64,000 bases of DNA from Gordonia insulae (GCF_003855095.1 NZ_CP033972.1:5580001-5644000); one strand, 5' to 3'. Counted from the first letter of the stretch, positions 1-8,763 are shown. Translations and numbers: made by a program. The notes: generated by a model from the letters alone, not told the origin.

Positions 1-24
1 CGCAACTACGCGGCGAAGAGGTGA
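1..24 (+). CDS. 3' end of an upstream gene, probably the ABC permease
   Basis: Seven codons (RNYAAKR) and a TGA stop remain of a gene that begins outside the window. It ends 7 bases before the sugar-transport ATPase gene on the same strand. Ribose-type ABC permeases commonly precede their ATPase with such spacing and end in basic residues. The identity as a permease is inferred from context only. Confidence 0.4.
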   Translation, partial: RNYAAKR

Positions 25-31
25 GCAGACA

Positions 32-844
32 ATGAGTTCAGCAATCGAGACCAGACCCGAATCGGAATCCAGCGGCGGCAAGGTACCCCTGATCGAGCTC
101 CGCAACGTCGGCAAGTCCTACGGCGCCATCATCGCGCTCAAGGACATCAGCCTGCGGGTGAACGCCGGTGAGGTGACCTGCGTGCTCGGCGACAACGGCG
201 CCGGCAAATCCACCCTCATCAAGATCATGGCCGGTCTGCATCAGCAGACCGAGGGTGAGCTGCTCATCGACGGCGATGAGACGATGCTCGAATCGCCCAA
301 GCACGCCCTCGAGACCGGTATCGCCACGGTCTACCAGGACCTCGCGGTCGTGGGTCTGATGCCGGTGTGGCGCAACTTCTTCCTCGGCCAGGAACTGCGT
401 AAGGGGCCGTTCAAGTCGCTGGACATCCAGGCGATGCGGGCGACCACCAAGGAAGAGCTGTTCAAGATGGGCATCGACCTGCCCGACGTGGATGCGCCGA
501 TCGGCTCGCTCTCCGGCGGTCAACGCCAGTGCGTGGCGATCTCCCGCGCGATCTACTTCGGCGCCCGCGTGCTGATCCTCGACGAGCCGACCGCCGCGCT
601 GGGCGTCAAACAGTCCGGGACCGTGCTCCGCTACATCTCGGCGGCACGTGACCAGGGCTTCGGCGTCGTGTTCATCACCCACAACCCGCATCACGCACAC
701 ATGGTGGGCGACCACTTCGTGCTGTTGAACCGCGGGCGGCAGAAGCTGGACTGCACCTACGACGAGATCACCCTCGACGAGCTGACCCAGCAGATGGCCG
801 GCGGCGACGAGCTGGACACGCTCAGCCACGAACTGCGGCGCTGA
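32..844 (+). CDS. ABC transporter ATP-binding protein, sugar (ribose/fructose) type
   Basis: This 270-residue cytoplasmic ATPase would energise import of a monosaccharide or cyclitol. Visible motifs are Walker A GDNGAGKST (residues 53-61), Q-loop YQD (101-103), signature LSGGQ (160-164), Walker B LILDEP (181-186) and a switch histidine in ITHNPHH near 218. It has a single nucleotide-binding domain, like FrcA-type ATPases, rather than the doubled domain of RbsA or MglA, so a homodimer is expected. The start at ATG 32 lies 7 bases after the stop of the upstream gene, with GAGGTGAG as ribosome-binding site. The permease and binding protein must lie left of the window. It sits beside a LacI-like protein and a dehydrogenase operon, which suggests a shared substrate. 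Confidence 0.88.
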   Translation: MSSAIETRPESESSGGKVPLIELRNVGKSYGAIIALKDISLRVNAGEVTCVLGDNGAGKSTLIKIMAGLHQQTEGELLIDGDETMLESPKHALETGIATVYQDLAVVGLMPVWRNFFLGQELRKGPFKSLDIQAMRATTKEELFKMGIDLPDVDAPIGSLSGGQRQCVAISRAIYFGARVLILDEPTAALGVKQSGTVLRYISAARDQGFGVVFITHNPHHAHMVGDHFVLLNRGRQKLDCTYDEITLDELTQQMAGGDELDTLSHELRR

Positions 845-866
845 GCGCTTCGGCGAATCACGACGA

Positions 867-899
867 CCCGCTCGGCCCCGCACGGGGTCGAGCGGGTTT
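867..899 (+). terminator. rho-independent terminator after the ABC ATPase
   Basis: A GC-rich stem, CCCGCTCG-G-CCCC pairing with GGGG-T-CGAGCGGG across a 4-base GCAC loop, is followed by TTT. It begins 23 bases after the ATPase stop and separates the transporter operon from the downstream LacI-like gene. Confidence 0.75.
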
Positions 900-954
900 C
901 CATTTCCGGTACATGCGGTGAACGCGCGGGATACGTTGACCCGGCGGAGGAAGG

Positions 955-2139
955 ATGGGGATGGCTGAGGTAGCGGACGGGGTGGAGATGCGTCGCCTGG
1001 TGGGCGTGGTGTTCGGGGCGTCGAGCCCGTTCGAGGCGGATCTCGTCGACGAACTCTATGCGGCCGCCGACGCCGCCGGATACCGGCTGACGCTGGGATT
1101 GCACAGCGCGGCGCGGACCCGGGCCCGAGCGGTGTCCGACCTCGCCGACCAGGGGTGCGCCGCGATCGTCGTCGTCGGGGCCGAGCACGGTGACCGATTC
1201 GACCTCGAGGTGCCGATGGTCGTGGTCGGTGAACGCATCCCGGACCTCACCGCGGTGACGGTGGGCACCGACGAATGGCGCGGTGCGCACCTGGCCGTGC
1301 AGCACCTGATCGACCTGGGTCACACCGCGATCGCCCATGTCGAAGGCGGCGAGCATCCCTGTGCATCCGAGCGACTGCGCGGCTACCTCGGCGCCATGAC
1401 CGCCGCCGGATATCGGGACGACTGCCGCACCCTGGTCGGCGACTACACCGAGGAGGCGGGCGCACTGGCCGCGGAGCGAATGCTCGCGGAAGGGCACCTG
1501 CCCACCGCCACGTTCCTGGCGAACGACCGGATGGCCGTCGGCTTCATCGACGTCATGCGGCACAACGGTATACGCGTTCCCGTTGACATGTCGGTGATCG
1601 GCTACGACGATGGCCCGCATGCCGTCCTCGGACATCTCAACCTCACGACCGTCCGTCAGGACGTCGCAGGATTGGGCCGAGCGGCCATCGATGCCGTGGC
1701 CTCTCTCGTCGGCGACTCCGATCGTGCCGCGAACACAGGTGGATTCGGGTTCTACGGCGCCATCGCGCTGGAGCCCGCGCTGATGGTCCGGGGCACCACC
1801 GCGCCGCCGCCCGGCGCCGACCACGGACCGGCCGACGCCCTGACCCCGGTCCGATGGGGTCTGCTGGCGGACAACTGTGACGACGCCCTGGTGCATGAAC
1901 TCGGTACCCCCGGAACGGTTTCCGGTGCGATCGAGGTCGTCGCCAGCGCGTCCACAGCGGTCGCGTGGGAGATCGCCGACCGCCTGGGCATCATGGTCTC
2001 CTATGGCATCTACGAAGACCTGATCGAAGACCCGGACATCGACGCCATCTTCATCGCGCTGCCCGGCGACGCGCGTGAGGTGTGGGCGACCAAGGCGCGT
2101 GAGGCCGGCAAGGTCGTGCAGCTCTCGACGACCGGGTGA
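955..2139 (+). CDS. LacI-type effector domain fused to a truncated Gfo/Idh Rossmann domain; no DNA-binding domain
   Basis: The 394-residue product starts directly at the periplasmic-binding-protein-like effector core of LacI regulators (about 12-283; LVGVVFGASSPFEADLV, VIGYDDGPH, ending ALMVRGTTAPPP). The usual N-terminal helix-turn-helix and hinge are missing. An in-frame TGA at 937-939 shows that no upstream extension can supply them. Residues about 294-394 resemble the N-terminal half of Gfo/Idh/MocA dehydrogenases (VRWGLL, YEDLIEDPDIDAIFIALP, AREAGKVVQL) but stop just before the catalytic EKP position, and the dinucleotide glycine motif is degenerate. GGAGG at 946-950 fits either ATG 955 or ATG 961; the latter has the better spacing. 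It may be a ligand sensor, a co-regulator or a relic; catalysis looks unlikely. Confidence 0.7.
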   Translation: MGMAEVADGVEMRRLVGVVFGASSPFEADLVDELYAAADAAGYRLTLGLHSAARTRARAVSDLADQGCAAIVVVGAEHGDRFDLEVPMVVVGERIPDLTAVTVGTDEWRGAHLAVQHLIDLGHTAIAHVEGGEHPCASERLRGYLGAMTAAGYRDDCRTLVGDYTEEAGALAAERMLAEGHLPTATFLANDRMAVGFIDVMRHNGIRVPVDMSVIGYDDGPHAVLGHLNLTTVRQDVAGLGRAAIDAVASLVGDSDRAANTGGFGFYGAIALEPALMVRGTTAPPPGADHGPADALTPVRWGLLADNCDDALVHELGTPGTVSGAIEVVASASTAVAWEIADRLGIMVSYGIYEDLIEDPDIDAIFIALPGDAREVWATKAREAGKVVQLSTTG

Positions 2140-2151
2140 GCGGCCGCAGCG

Positions 2152-3552
2152 CTAGGCAGCCTCGTCGATTCGGTTCCGTTCCTCCAACTCGCCGATCGCG
2201 TTGCGCGCGAACACCTGTTGCTCGGTGATCGCCAGCTGCGTGCGACTGCGGCTGGTGAATGCGAACAGCCAGTCGACGAGCGTGGTGAAGCGGTTGCGGA
2301 AACCCACGAGGTAGACCAGGTGCAGGACCAGCCATCCGATCCAGGCCGTGAAGCCGGCCAGCTCGATGCTGCGTGAGGTGCCCGGGACGGGGATCTTGGC
2401 GACCGCACTGAACCGTGCGATCGTGGCCATCGATCCCTTGTCCCAGTAGGAGAACGGCTTTCGTGCTTCCGGCGGCGCGCCCTTCAGTGAATCCCGGATC
2501 GCCGACGCGGCGTACTTCGCGCCCTGGATCGCCCCCTGAGCCATACCCGGCACGCCGTCGACCGCCATCAGGTCGCCGACGACGAAGACCTCGGGATGGT
2601 CCGGCACGGTGAGGTCCTCGCGCACCTTCACCCGTCCGGCGCGGTCGAGTTCCACGCCACTCTGCTCGGCGAGCTGCCGTCCCAGCGGACTGGCCGCGAC
2701 GCCGGCCGACCACACCTTGCACTGGCTCTCGATCCGTCGATGCGTACCGTCGGGGTCCTTCACGACGAGACCGTGGTAGTCCATGTCGACGACCATCGCG
2801 CCCAATTGGATGTCGACGCCGTTCTTCGCCAGTCGAGCCGCCGCACGTGCGCTGAGTTTTCCGCCATAGGGCGGGAGGACCACAGGCGCGGCGTCGAGCA
2901 GGATGACCTTCGCCTCCGTCGGATCGATGTTGCGGAATGCACCACGCAGCGTCGTGGTGGCCATCTCGGCGATCTGACCGGCCATCTCCACGCCCGTCGC
3001 ACCCGCGCCGATCACCACGAACGTCAGGAGTCGTTCGCGCTCTTCCGGATCGGTCGACAACTCGGCCTGCTCGAATGCTCCGAGGATCCGGCCGCGGAGC
3101 TCCAGGGCGTCGTCGATCGTCTTGAGGCCGGGCGCGAACTCGGCGAAGTGATCGTTGCCGAAGTACGACTGGTCGGCACCGGCGGCGACGATCAGACTGT
3201 CGTACCCGGTGACCTTCGTTCGCTCCAGCAAACGAGATGTGACCGTGTGGTTTTCGAGGTCGATCCGTTCGACGTCGCCGAGCACGACCCGCACGTTGTC
3301 CTGTTTGCGCAGGATCACCCGCAGCGGTGGCGCGATCTGGCCTTCCGAGATCACACCGGTCGCCACCTGATAGAGCAAGGGCTGGAAGAGGTGATGGGTG
3401 GTCCGGGCGATCACGGTGACATCGACGTCGGCCTTTGCCAACCGGCGGGCGGCGGTCAGGCCGCCGAAGCCCGAGCCGATGATGACGACGCGATGCCGTG
3501 CGGCACCGACCTCATCCTCATCGACAGCAGTCATCGGGCGTTGCGAATTCAT
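2152..3552 (-). CDS. ndh: type II NADH dehydrogenase (NDH-2)
   Basis: This single-subunit, non-proton-pumping NADH:quinone oxidoreductase (466 residues) works at the inner face of the cytoplasmic membrane. The FAD-binding GSGFGG lies at residues 26-31 and the NADH-binding GAGATG at 182-187. The typical YQVATG segment is near 61, and a VFVVGD segment for the FAD ribityl chain is near 325. The C-terminal hydrophobic stretch (about 398-415) is the expected membrane-contact region. The start ATG 3552 has GGAGG upstream. It is convergent with the LacI/Gfo fusion, with only 12 bases between stops, and looks like an independent housekeeping gene rather than part of the sugar cluster. Confidence 0.93.
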   Translation of the reverse strand: MNSQRPMTAVDEDEVGAARHRVVIIGSGFGGLTAARRLAKADVDVTVIARTTHHLFQPLLYQVATGVISEGQIAPPLRVILRKQDNVRVVLGDVERIDLENHTVTSRLLERTKVTGYDSLIVAAGADQSYFGNDHFAEFAPGLKTIDDALELRGRILGAFEQAELSTDPEERERLLTFVVIGAGATGVEMAGQIAEMATTTLRGAFRNIDPTEAKVILLDAAPVVLPPYGGKLSARAAARLAKNGVDIQLGAMVVDMDYHGLVVKDPDGTHRRIESQCKVWSAGVAASPLGRQLAEQSGVELDRAGRVKVREDLTVPDHPEVFVVGDLMAVDGVPGMAQGAIQGAKYAASAIRDSLKGAPPEARKPFSYWDKGSMATIARFSAVAKIPVPGTSRSIELAGFTAWIGWLVLHLVYLVGFRNRFTTLVDWLFAFTSRSRTQLAITEQQVFARNAIGELEERNRIDEAA

Positions 3553-3708
3553 GGCGACCTCCAGCGTTCCACCTTCGGGACACCCAGGCGGTCGATGTCC
3601 CTGTCAGTTCGCTCCACGCCGGTCCATCCCGGCTACGCCAGTCGCGTTCTTGATGCTACCGAAGTCAACGACGACCGCGCGACCCGATATTCCTCGCGGG
3701 TGGTGCGG

Positions 3709-4707
3709 TCACCGCGGATCGAGGCCGATCGCGCGGTAGGCCTCGTCGAGGTAGCGCATGTTCTCCACGGCGTCGTCGAGATCGATGGGCAACGCCGAGC
3801 CGTGCCGGATCGACGCGGCCAGTGCCTCGAGTTGGTACGTGTAGGTGGACCGCGTGCCGAGATGCTCGACCCGGACCGTGCCGTCCTTCGACGACACGAC
3901 CGTGAGTCGGTCGTCCCGGCTCGGGCCGAGGTAGTCGTGCAGGTACAGGCTGCCGTCGTCGCCGACGATCCGCAGGCTGAACACATACTCGCCCGCCACC
4001 ATCGACACCGCATGGGTTCCGGTGGCGCCGTTCGGGTACCGGATGTCGAGCACGGCCGACTCATCGATCTGCGGACCGCGCAACACCGCCCGGCCGCCCG
4101 AGATCTCCGGCCGGCCACCGCACCAGCGACCCAGAGCCCGAGAGACATGCAGTGCGTAGCAGCCGAGGTCCATCAGTGCGCCGCCCGCGAGGTCGTACGA
4201 CCAGCGCGGGTCGTCGTCGCCGGGTGCCGGCATCGCCATCACCACCTCGACGTCGCGCACCGCGCCGATCGCGCCCGCATCGAGGAGTTCGAACGTCCGG
4301 GCCATCAGCGGGTGGAACAGATAGTGGAAGCCCTCCAGGATCGGGACGCCGGCCGCGCGTGCCGCGTCGGCGACCTGTCGCGCCTCGGTGGCATTGCGCG
4401 CGAACGGCTTCTCCGAGAGCACCGCCTTCCCGGCCGCGACGGCAGTGAGGTTCCACCGCCCGTGCAAGGAATTGGCCAGCGGGTTGTAGACGACGTCGAC
4501 CTCGGGATCGTTGATCACCTCGTCGTACGAGTCGAGCACGCGCTCCACGCCGTACTTGCCGGCGAACACCTCGGCACGACCGCGATCACGCGCGGCGACC
4601 GCCACCAGCCGGTGACCGAGCGTCTGAGCCGGGCCGACGAGCGCGGACTCGGCGATGCGTGACGCGCCGAGGATGCCGATGCGCAAGGGCTCCGTCGGGG
4701 CGCTCAT
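3709..4707 (-). CDS. Gfo/Idh/MocA family oxidoreductase
   Basis: A 332-residue NAD(P)-dependent sugar or cyclitol dehydrogenase. The Rossmann glycine motif GILGASRIA (11-19) and the EKP motif with the catalytic lysine (99-101) are present, and DLGCYALH near 180 carries the usual substrate-side residues. Its closest look is to the glucose-fructose oxidoreductase or trans-dihydrodiol dehydrogenase branch. It is the last gene of the leftward operon. Its ATG overlaps the stop of the IolE-like gene (ATGA at 4704-4707), so the two are translationally coupled. The substrate cannot be read from sequence. Confidence 0.85.
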   Translation of the reverse strand: MSAPTEPLRIGILGASRIAESALVGPAQTLGHRLVAVAARDRGRAEVFAGKYGVERVLDSYDEVINDPEVDVVYNPLANSLHGRWNLTAVAAGKAVLSEKPFARNATEARQVADAARAAGVPILEGFHYLFHPLMARTFELLDAGAIGAVRDVEVVMAMPAPGDDDPRWSYDLAGGALMDLGCYALHVSRALGRWCGGRPEISGGRAVLRGPQIDESAVLDIRYPNGATGTHAVSMVAGEYVFSLRIVGDDGSLYLHDYLGPSRDDRLTVVSSKDGTVRVEHLGTRSTYTYQLEALAASIRHGSALPIDLDDAVENMRYLDEAYRAIGLDPR

Positions 4708-5594
4708 ACGCGCACCGGGCGCTCAGCGGTCTTGCGCAGGAACGACATCGAGACGGCGACGTTGCCGGCGGCCGCGTCGCCGTCGGCCTCGTCGGCCAGG
4801 ATCGTGTCCTGCTCGAGCACGTACCAGCCGGTGAAACCGGCATCGACCAAGGTCCCGACGACCCGCGCGATGCGGGCCTCGCCGGCACCGAGGGGCACGT
4901 ACATACCCTGCGCCACGGCATCGGTGTAGGTGAGATCACCACGCTGGACCTGCTCGGCGAGCTCGATGCGAACGTCCTTGAGATGCGCATGGGTGATCCG
5001 GTCGGTGAACGCCTTGGTCACCTCCAACGGATCGGTACCGCCGATCAGCAGGTGTCCGGTGTCCAGGCACAGTCCGATCGTCGAGTTCTCCAGGACGCGG
5101 TAGACCTCGTCGCGCTTCTCGATCATGGTGCCGACGTGCGGATGCAGGGCAGGGGTGACGCCACGTGCCTTCGCCAACTCGCCGAGCCGATCGAGATTGG
5201 CCAGCAACGTCGCCCACTCCGACTCGGACAGATCCGGCCGATCGTCATACCCGTCCACGCCGGTCGCGGCGGCGAGCACGATCACGTCGCCGCCGGACGT
5301 CTCGAGGCGATCCAGCACCTCGTTCACTTCCGCGGTCGGGTCATGGTCCGCCTTGTGCAGCACCACCGGTACGAACGACCCGACGCACCGCAGGGAGTAG
5401 GACGCGAGGGTGTCGCGCAACTCGGCCGGTGAGGTGGGGAGGAAGCCCTCCGGTCCGGTCTCGGCAGCGGTGACGCCCAGGTCGCGCATCTCGCCGAGTA
5501 CCCGCTCCGGAGTGAGCTGATATCCCCAGCCGGGTACCTCACACACGCCCCAGGAGATGGGGGCGGCGGCGATGCGCAATTCGGAGGTGGTCAT
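4704..5594 (-). CDS. IolE-like sugar-phosphate-isomerase/dehydratase TIM barrel
   Basis: This 296-residue protein belongs to the xylose-isomerase-like TIM-barrel superfamily and most resembles inosose dehydratase (IolE) relatives: it begins IAAAPISWGVCEVPGWG. Likely metal or acid-base residues are in LCLDTGHLLIGG, ITHAHLKD and, near the C terminus, WYVLEQD. IolE proteins dehydrate 2-keto-myo-inositol; related proteins isomerise or epimerise keto sugars. The start ATG 5594 is chosen because it overlaps the stop of the upstream dehydrogenase gene (ATGA, 5591-5594). Position between two Gfo/Idh dehydrogenases suggests it acts on the keto product of one of them. Confidence 0.8.
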   Translation of the reverse strand: MTTSELRIAAAPISWGVCEVPGWGYQLTPERVLGEMRDLGVTAAETGPEGFLPTSPAELRDTLASYSLRCVGSFVPVVLHKADHDPTAEVNEVLDRLETSGGDVIVLAAATGVDGYDDRPDLSESEWATLLANLDRLGELAKARGVTPALHPHVGTMIEKRDEVYRVLENSTIGLCLDTGHLLIGGTDPLEVTKAFTDRITHAHLKDVRIELAEQVQRGDLTYTDAVAQGMYVPLGAGEARIARVVGTLVDAGFTGWYVLEQDTILADEADGDAAAGNVAVSMSFLRKTAERPVRV

Positions 5595-6691
5595 GTCGGT
5601 GATCCTTGCTGTCGTGGTGTCGAAATGTACTGGGCCCGCACCTCGTCGGTGCGGATCGGTTGATGGGTGGCGGCCGACCGGGAGGCAGCCTCTGCGATCA
5701 CGGCCACCTCCAGGGCATCGTGAGCCGTACACAGGGCCGGCCCGCTCGCTGCGATCCCGGCGCCGGTCGCATTCGGCCCGCTCGCTGCGCTCCCGGCGCC
5801 GGTCACCGTGTCACAGAACGCCGTCATCTCGGCCCGGTACGCGTCGGCGAACCGGTCCATGAAGAACGCGTGCGGGGTACCGCCAGGGAAATCATTGCCC
5901 GGCTGAAGATTTCGGACTGGCGTGCCGTCGTCCCATCCGGCGACGACGGAGTCGGTGCTGCCATGGACCTCGAGTCGGCAGTCGTAGCCGCGGCCGTTGT
6001 AGCGGGTCACCGACACCACGCCGACAGTGCCGGACGCGAACGTCAGCAGGATCGACGCCGAGTCGACGTCCCCGACCTCTGCGAAGTACGGATCGCCCTG
6101 GTTGCCGCCCGCTGCATACACCTCGACCACTTCGTCGTCGAGAAGCCAACGCACCGTGTCGAAGTCGTGCACCGCGCAGTCCCGGAAGATCCCGCCCGAG
6201 GCGGCGATGTAGCCGGGCGGGGGAGGCGCCGGGTCCAGGGTGGTCGACCGTACGGTGGTGATGAAGCCGAGATCTCCGCCGGCGACGGCGGCGCGGGCCG
6301 CGGCCATCGCCGGATCGAACCTGCGGTTGTACCCGATCCGCACGGGCACACCGGTGTCGGCGACTCGGCGCACCACCTCGGCCGAGTCGCCGATCGACAG
6401 CGCGATCGGCTTCTCGCACAAGGTCGGGACGCCGGCGGCGACGGCCTTCTCGATCAGTTCGGCATGAGTGGGGGTGGCGCTGGCGATGACCACCGCGTCG
6501 ATCCCGGCGCTCAACAACGCATCGGCGTCGGCTGCGGCGCGCGCCGTGCTCAGCCGTGCGGTGGTCGCGTCGATCGCAGCCGGATCGGCGTCGGTGACCA
6601 CGAGGTGGTCGACGGTGGGCAACGCGGCGAGCGTGTCGGCGTGGAAACCGCCGATCCGCCCGAGTCCGATGACCCCGATTGTGAGTCCCAT
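5591..6691 (-). CDS. myo-inositol 2-dehydrogenase-like Gfo/Idh oxidoreductase
   Basis: This 366-residue NAD-dependent dehydrogenase resembles IolG: GLGRIG at 9-14, EKP at 93-95 with the catalytic lysine at 94, and the GIFRDCAVHDFD segment carrying the Asp/His pair. The expected reaction is oxidation of a cyclitol or sugar secondary hydroxyl to a ketone. It is the third gene of the operon; its ATG shares one base with the SDR stop. An odd feature is an Ala/Gly-rich in-frame duplication near residues 298-320 (GAGSAASGPNAT then GAGIAASGP), encoded by two 30-bp repeats. This is probably a surface insertion, since the catalytic core precedes it. Confidence 0.82.
   Translation of the reverse strand: MGLTIGVIGLGRIGGFHADTLAALPTVDHLVVTDADPAAIDATTARLSTARAAADADALLSAGIDAVVIASATPTHAELIEKAVAAGVPTLCEKPIALSIGDSAEVVRRVADTGVPVRIGYNRRFDPAMAAARAAVAGGDLGFITTVRSTTLDPAPPPPGYIAASGGIFRDCAVHDFDTVRWLLDDEVVEVYAAGGNQGDPYFAEVGDVDSASILLTFASGTVGVVSVTRYNGRGYDCRLEVHGSTDSVVAGWDDGTPVRNLQPGNDFPGGTPHAFFMDRFADAYRAEMTAFCDTVTGAGSAASGPNATGAGIAASGPALCTAHDALEVAVIAEAASRSAATHQPIRTDEVRAQYISTPRQQGSPT
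5739..5804. repeat. two 30-bp direct repeats inside the IolG-like gene
   Basis: Copies at 5739-5768 and 5775-5804 differ at one base and are spaced 36 bases apart, so the reading frame is kept. The plus-strand core GCTCGCTGCGCTCCCGGCG recurs in modified form in the acyl-CoA dehydrogenase gene (25721-25776) and in the alcohol dehydrogenase gene (about 37862-37900). Confidence 0.85.
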
Positions 6692-7491
6692 CAGTCGAAT
6701 CCACCCATCACGATCTGGTCCCAGTCGATGACCGAGCCGGTCACCACCCCACTGCGGTCGGACAGCAGGAACACGACGAAATCGGCGATCTCGTCGGGCT
6801 GTCCGAGTTTGCCCATCGGCACCGACGCGTTCGCCTCGTCGATCCAGGTGTCGTCGGCGCCGTGGAACCGCTTCTGGATGTCGGTCTCACCCTCGGTTTC
6901 GCTCCACCCGATGTTGAGGCCGTTGATGCGGATGCGATCCCAGCGGTGCGCGTGCGCGGCGTTCTTCGTCAGTCCGACCAGGCCCGCCTTCGAGGCCGAA
7001 TACGGTGCGAGGTACGGCTGCCCGCCGTACGAGGACATCGTGATGACGTTGACGATGCTGCCCGGCGCACCCCGCCCGATCATGTCCTTGACCGCGGCCT
7101 GCATGGTGAAGAAAGGTGCGCGCATGTTGATGGCGATGTGAGTGTCGAACAATTCCGGGGTGGTGTCCACGAGACTGCCACGCGTGGTGGTGCCTGCCGC
7201 GTTCACCAGGCAGTCGATGCGGCCGAACTCGGCGACCGTCGCACTCACGGTATCCGCGGCGGCCACCGGATCGGCCAGATCGGCCTGGATGAAACTGACC
7301 GGCGCGCCGTCGAATTCGGCGGCCAGCCCCTTGCCCTTCTCCGCGTTGCGGCCGCTGAATGCGACCCGGGCGCCGGCGTCGGCCGCAGCGCGGACGATCG
7401 CCGCGCCGAGCCCCTGCGTCCCGCCGCTGACCAGCAGGACCTTGTCGTCGAGGGGGCCCCGCTCAATCGACGTCTCGGTACGGTCGGTCAT
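6691..7491 (-). CDS. SDR family oxidoreductase
   Basis: A 266-residue classical short-chain dehydrogenase/reductase. The cofactor motif SGGTQGLG lies near residues 22-29, a conserved NAAG near 100 and the catalytic YSASK near 167-171, with the usual Ser in the strand before it. The start ATG 7491 overlaps the stop of the dioxygenase gene (ATGA, 7488-7491). As the second gene of the operon it probably oxidises or reduces an intermediate of the same pathway as the two Gfo/Idh enzymes. The C-terminal GSVIDWDQ segment is typical of SDRs acting on sugar-like substrates, but the substrate is unknown. Confidence 0.87.
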   Translation of the reverse strand: MTDRTETSIERGPLDDKVLLVSGGTQGLGAAIVRAAADAGARVAFSGRNAEKGKGLAAEFDGAPVSFIQADLADPVAAADTVSATVAEFGRIDCLVNAAGTTTRGSLVDTTPELFDTHIAINMRAPFFTMQAAVKDMIGRGAPGSIVNVITMSSYGGQPYLAPYSASKAGLVGLTKNAAHAHRWDRIRINGLNIGWSETEGETDIQKRFHGADDTWIDEANASVPMGKLGQPDEIADFVVFLLSDRSGVVTGSVIDWDQIVMGGFD

Positions 7492-8690
7492 GGGATGTGA
7501 CGTGCGTCGAGTGCGGACAGTTCCTGGTCGAATCGGGCCTCGTCGAAGTCGTCGGCGAGCGCCCGGGCGAGCAGCTGGGCTTGTGATTCGCCGGTGAGAC
7601 CGGTGATCGGCTGATCGAGGTCGAGATTGCTGGGGAAGGCATAGCCCTCGGCGCTCGCGGCGATCGCATTCGCCACACCGCGGGTGTCGCCCTCGGCCGT
7701 GCGTCGCCGCAAGGCGGGGTAGATCCAGCGCATGATCGCCGAGCGGTCGACGGAATCCATCGCCCGGCCGAATGCGGACGAGACCTGTAGCAGATTCGCC
7801 ATGCGTTTGATGTCGGACGACGTGTTGTGTCCGGCGGCGTGGAACAGCGCGGGGTTGAAGAAGACCGCGTCGCCCGCGGAGAGCGGCAGCTGCACGTAGT
7901 TCTGCGCGAAGTACTCGCGGAACTCCGGCAGGTTGAATGCCAGGTAGCCGGCCTCGTATGTCTGCGAGTACGGCAGGTACATCGTCGGGCCGGATTCGAT
8001 CGGCATGTCGACGTGGGCGACGGCACCCTGCAGGGTGAGCGCCGGCGACAGCCGGTGGACATGTGCCCGGAAGGTGGCTGCGGTGTCGGTGGACATGAAT
8101 CCGAGGTGGTAGTCGCGGTGCGGGTTCTGCGCCGCTCCGCCCGGGTTCACGACGTTGACGGCGGAGGTCACCTGATACCACGGTCCGAGCCAGGCCTGGC
8201 TGATCAACGCGAGGACGTCGTTGGCGTAGTAGCGGCTGAACAGTTCGGGGTCGCGTTCGGCGAACTTCTGCAGGGCGTTCCAGACGCGGTCGTTGGCGCC
8301 GGGCTTCGCGAAGTGGTCGCCGTTGGACACGCCGGCCGCATTCTGGTCGGCGATGATGCGGTCGAACAGCGCAGTGGTCTCGGCAAGGCCGTGGCGGTCG
8401 TCGAACGCGCCGGCGAAGACGACGATGCCCGGGCCGTTCAGGAGGGCATCGGCGAGTTCGTCGGCCAGCAACTCGCGGGCTTCGCCGGTCGTCGCGGACA
8501 CCGCGGCCGAGTCGTAGAACAGCACGCCGCGTTCGGTCGAGGCCGCGTGCGGGTAGTCCGCGAGATCCGTGGTCCGCTCGGTGAGGGCGATGAAGTCGTC
8601 GAGATTGCAGTCGCGCTCGGTGATCCGGTTGGCTCCGGCCCGGGTGGTGTCACGGGCTGTGGTGGTGGGGCTGGCGCTGCGCAGGGTCAT
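7488..8690 (-). CDS. phytanoyl-CoA dioxygenase (PhyH) family protein
   Basis: This 400-residue protein is a likely Fe(II)/2-oxoglutarate-dependent oxygenase. The jelly-roll iron ligands appear as H191-x-D193 (NPHRDYH) and a distal His at about 284 (FHAAGHNTSSDIKR), with R296 positioned to bind 2-oxoglutarate. The family hydroxylates diverse substrates, from phytanoyl-CoA to ectoine and small natural products. It is the first gene of the five-gene sugar operon, with GAGAGGAG upstream of ATG 8690 and a palindromic operator in the divergent promoter. That setting suggests hydroxylation, deoxygenation or demethylation of a sugar or cyclitol rather than a lipid. Confidence 0.8.
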   Translation of the reverse strand: MTLRSASPTTTARDTTRAGANRITERDCNLDDFIALTERTTDLADYPHAASTERGVLFYDSAAVSATTGEARELLADELADALLNGPGIVVFAGAFDDRHGLAETTALFDRIIADQNAAGVSNGDHFAKPGANDRVWNALQKFAERDPELFSRYYANDVLALISQAWLGPWYQVTSAVNVVNPGGAAQNPHRDYHLGFMSTDTAATFRAHVHRLSPALTLQGAVAHVDMPIESGPTMYLPYSQTYEAGYLAFNLPEFREYFAQNYVQLPLSAGDAVFFNPALFHAAGHNTSSDIKRMANLLQVSSAFGRAMDSVDRSAIMRWIYPALRRRTAEGDTRGVANAIAASAEGYAFPSNLDLDQPITGLTGESQAQLLARALADDFDEARFDQELSALDARHIP

Positions 8691-8763
8691 GTGCGTGCGC
8701 TCCTCTCGGGAAACTGAAGGTCGGTGGTGCGAGATCGGGCCCTTGGCGATATCGCCGTGATCA

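Noticed and set aside
2596..4662. A long plus-strand open frame of nearly 690 codons
   Set aside because: It lies antisense to the NDH-2 and Gfo/Idh genes, whose motifs are clear. Its translation is Arg/His-rich with no domain, as expected from the high GC content.
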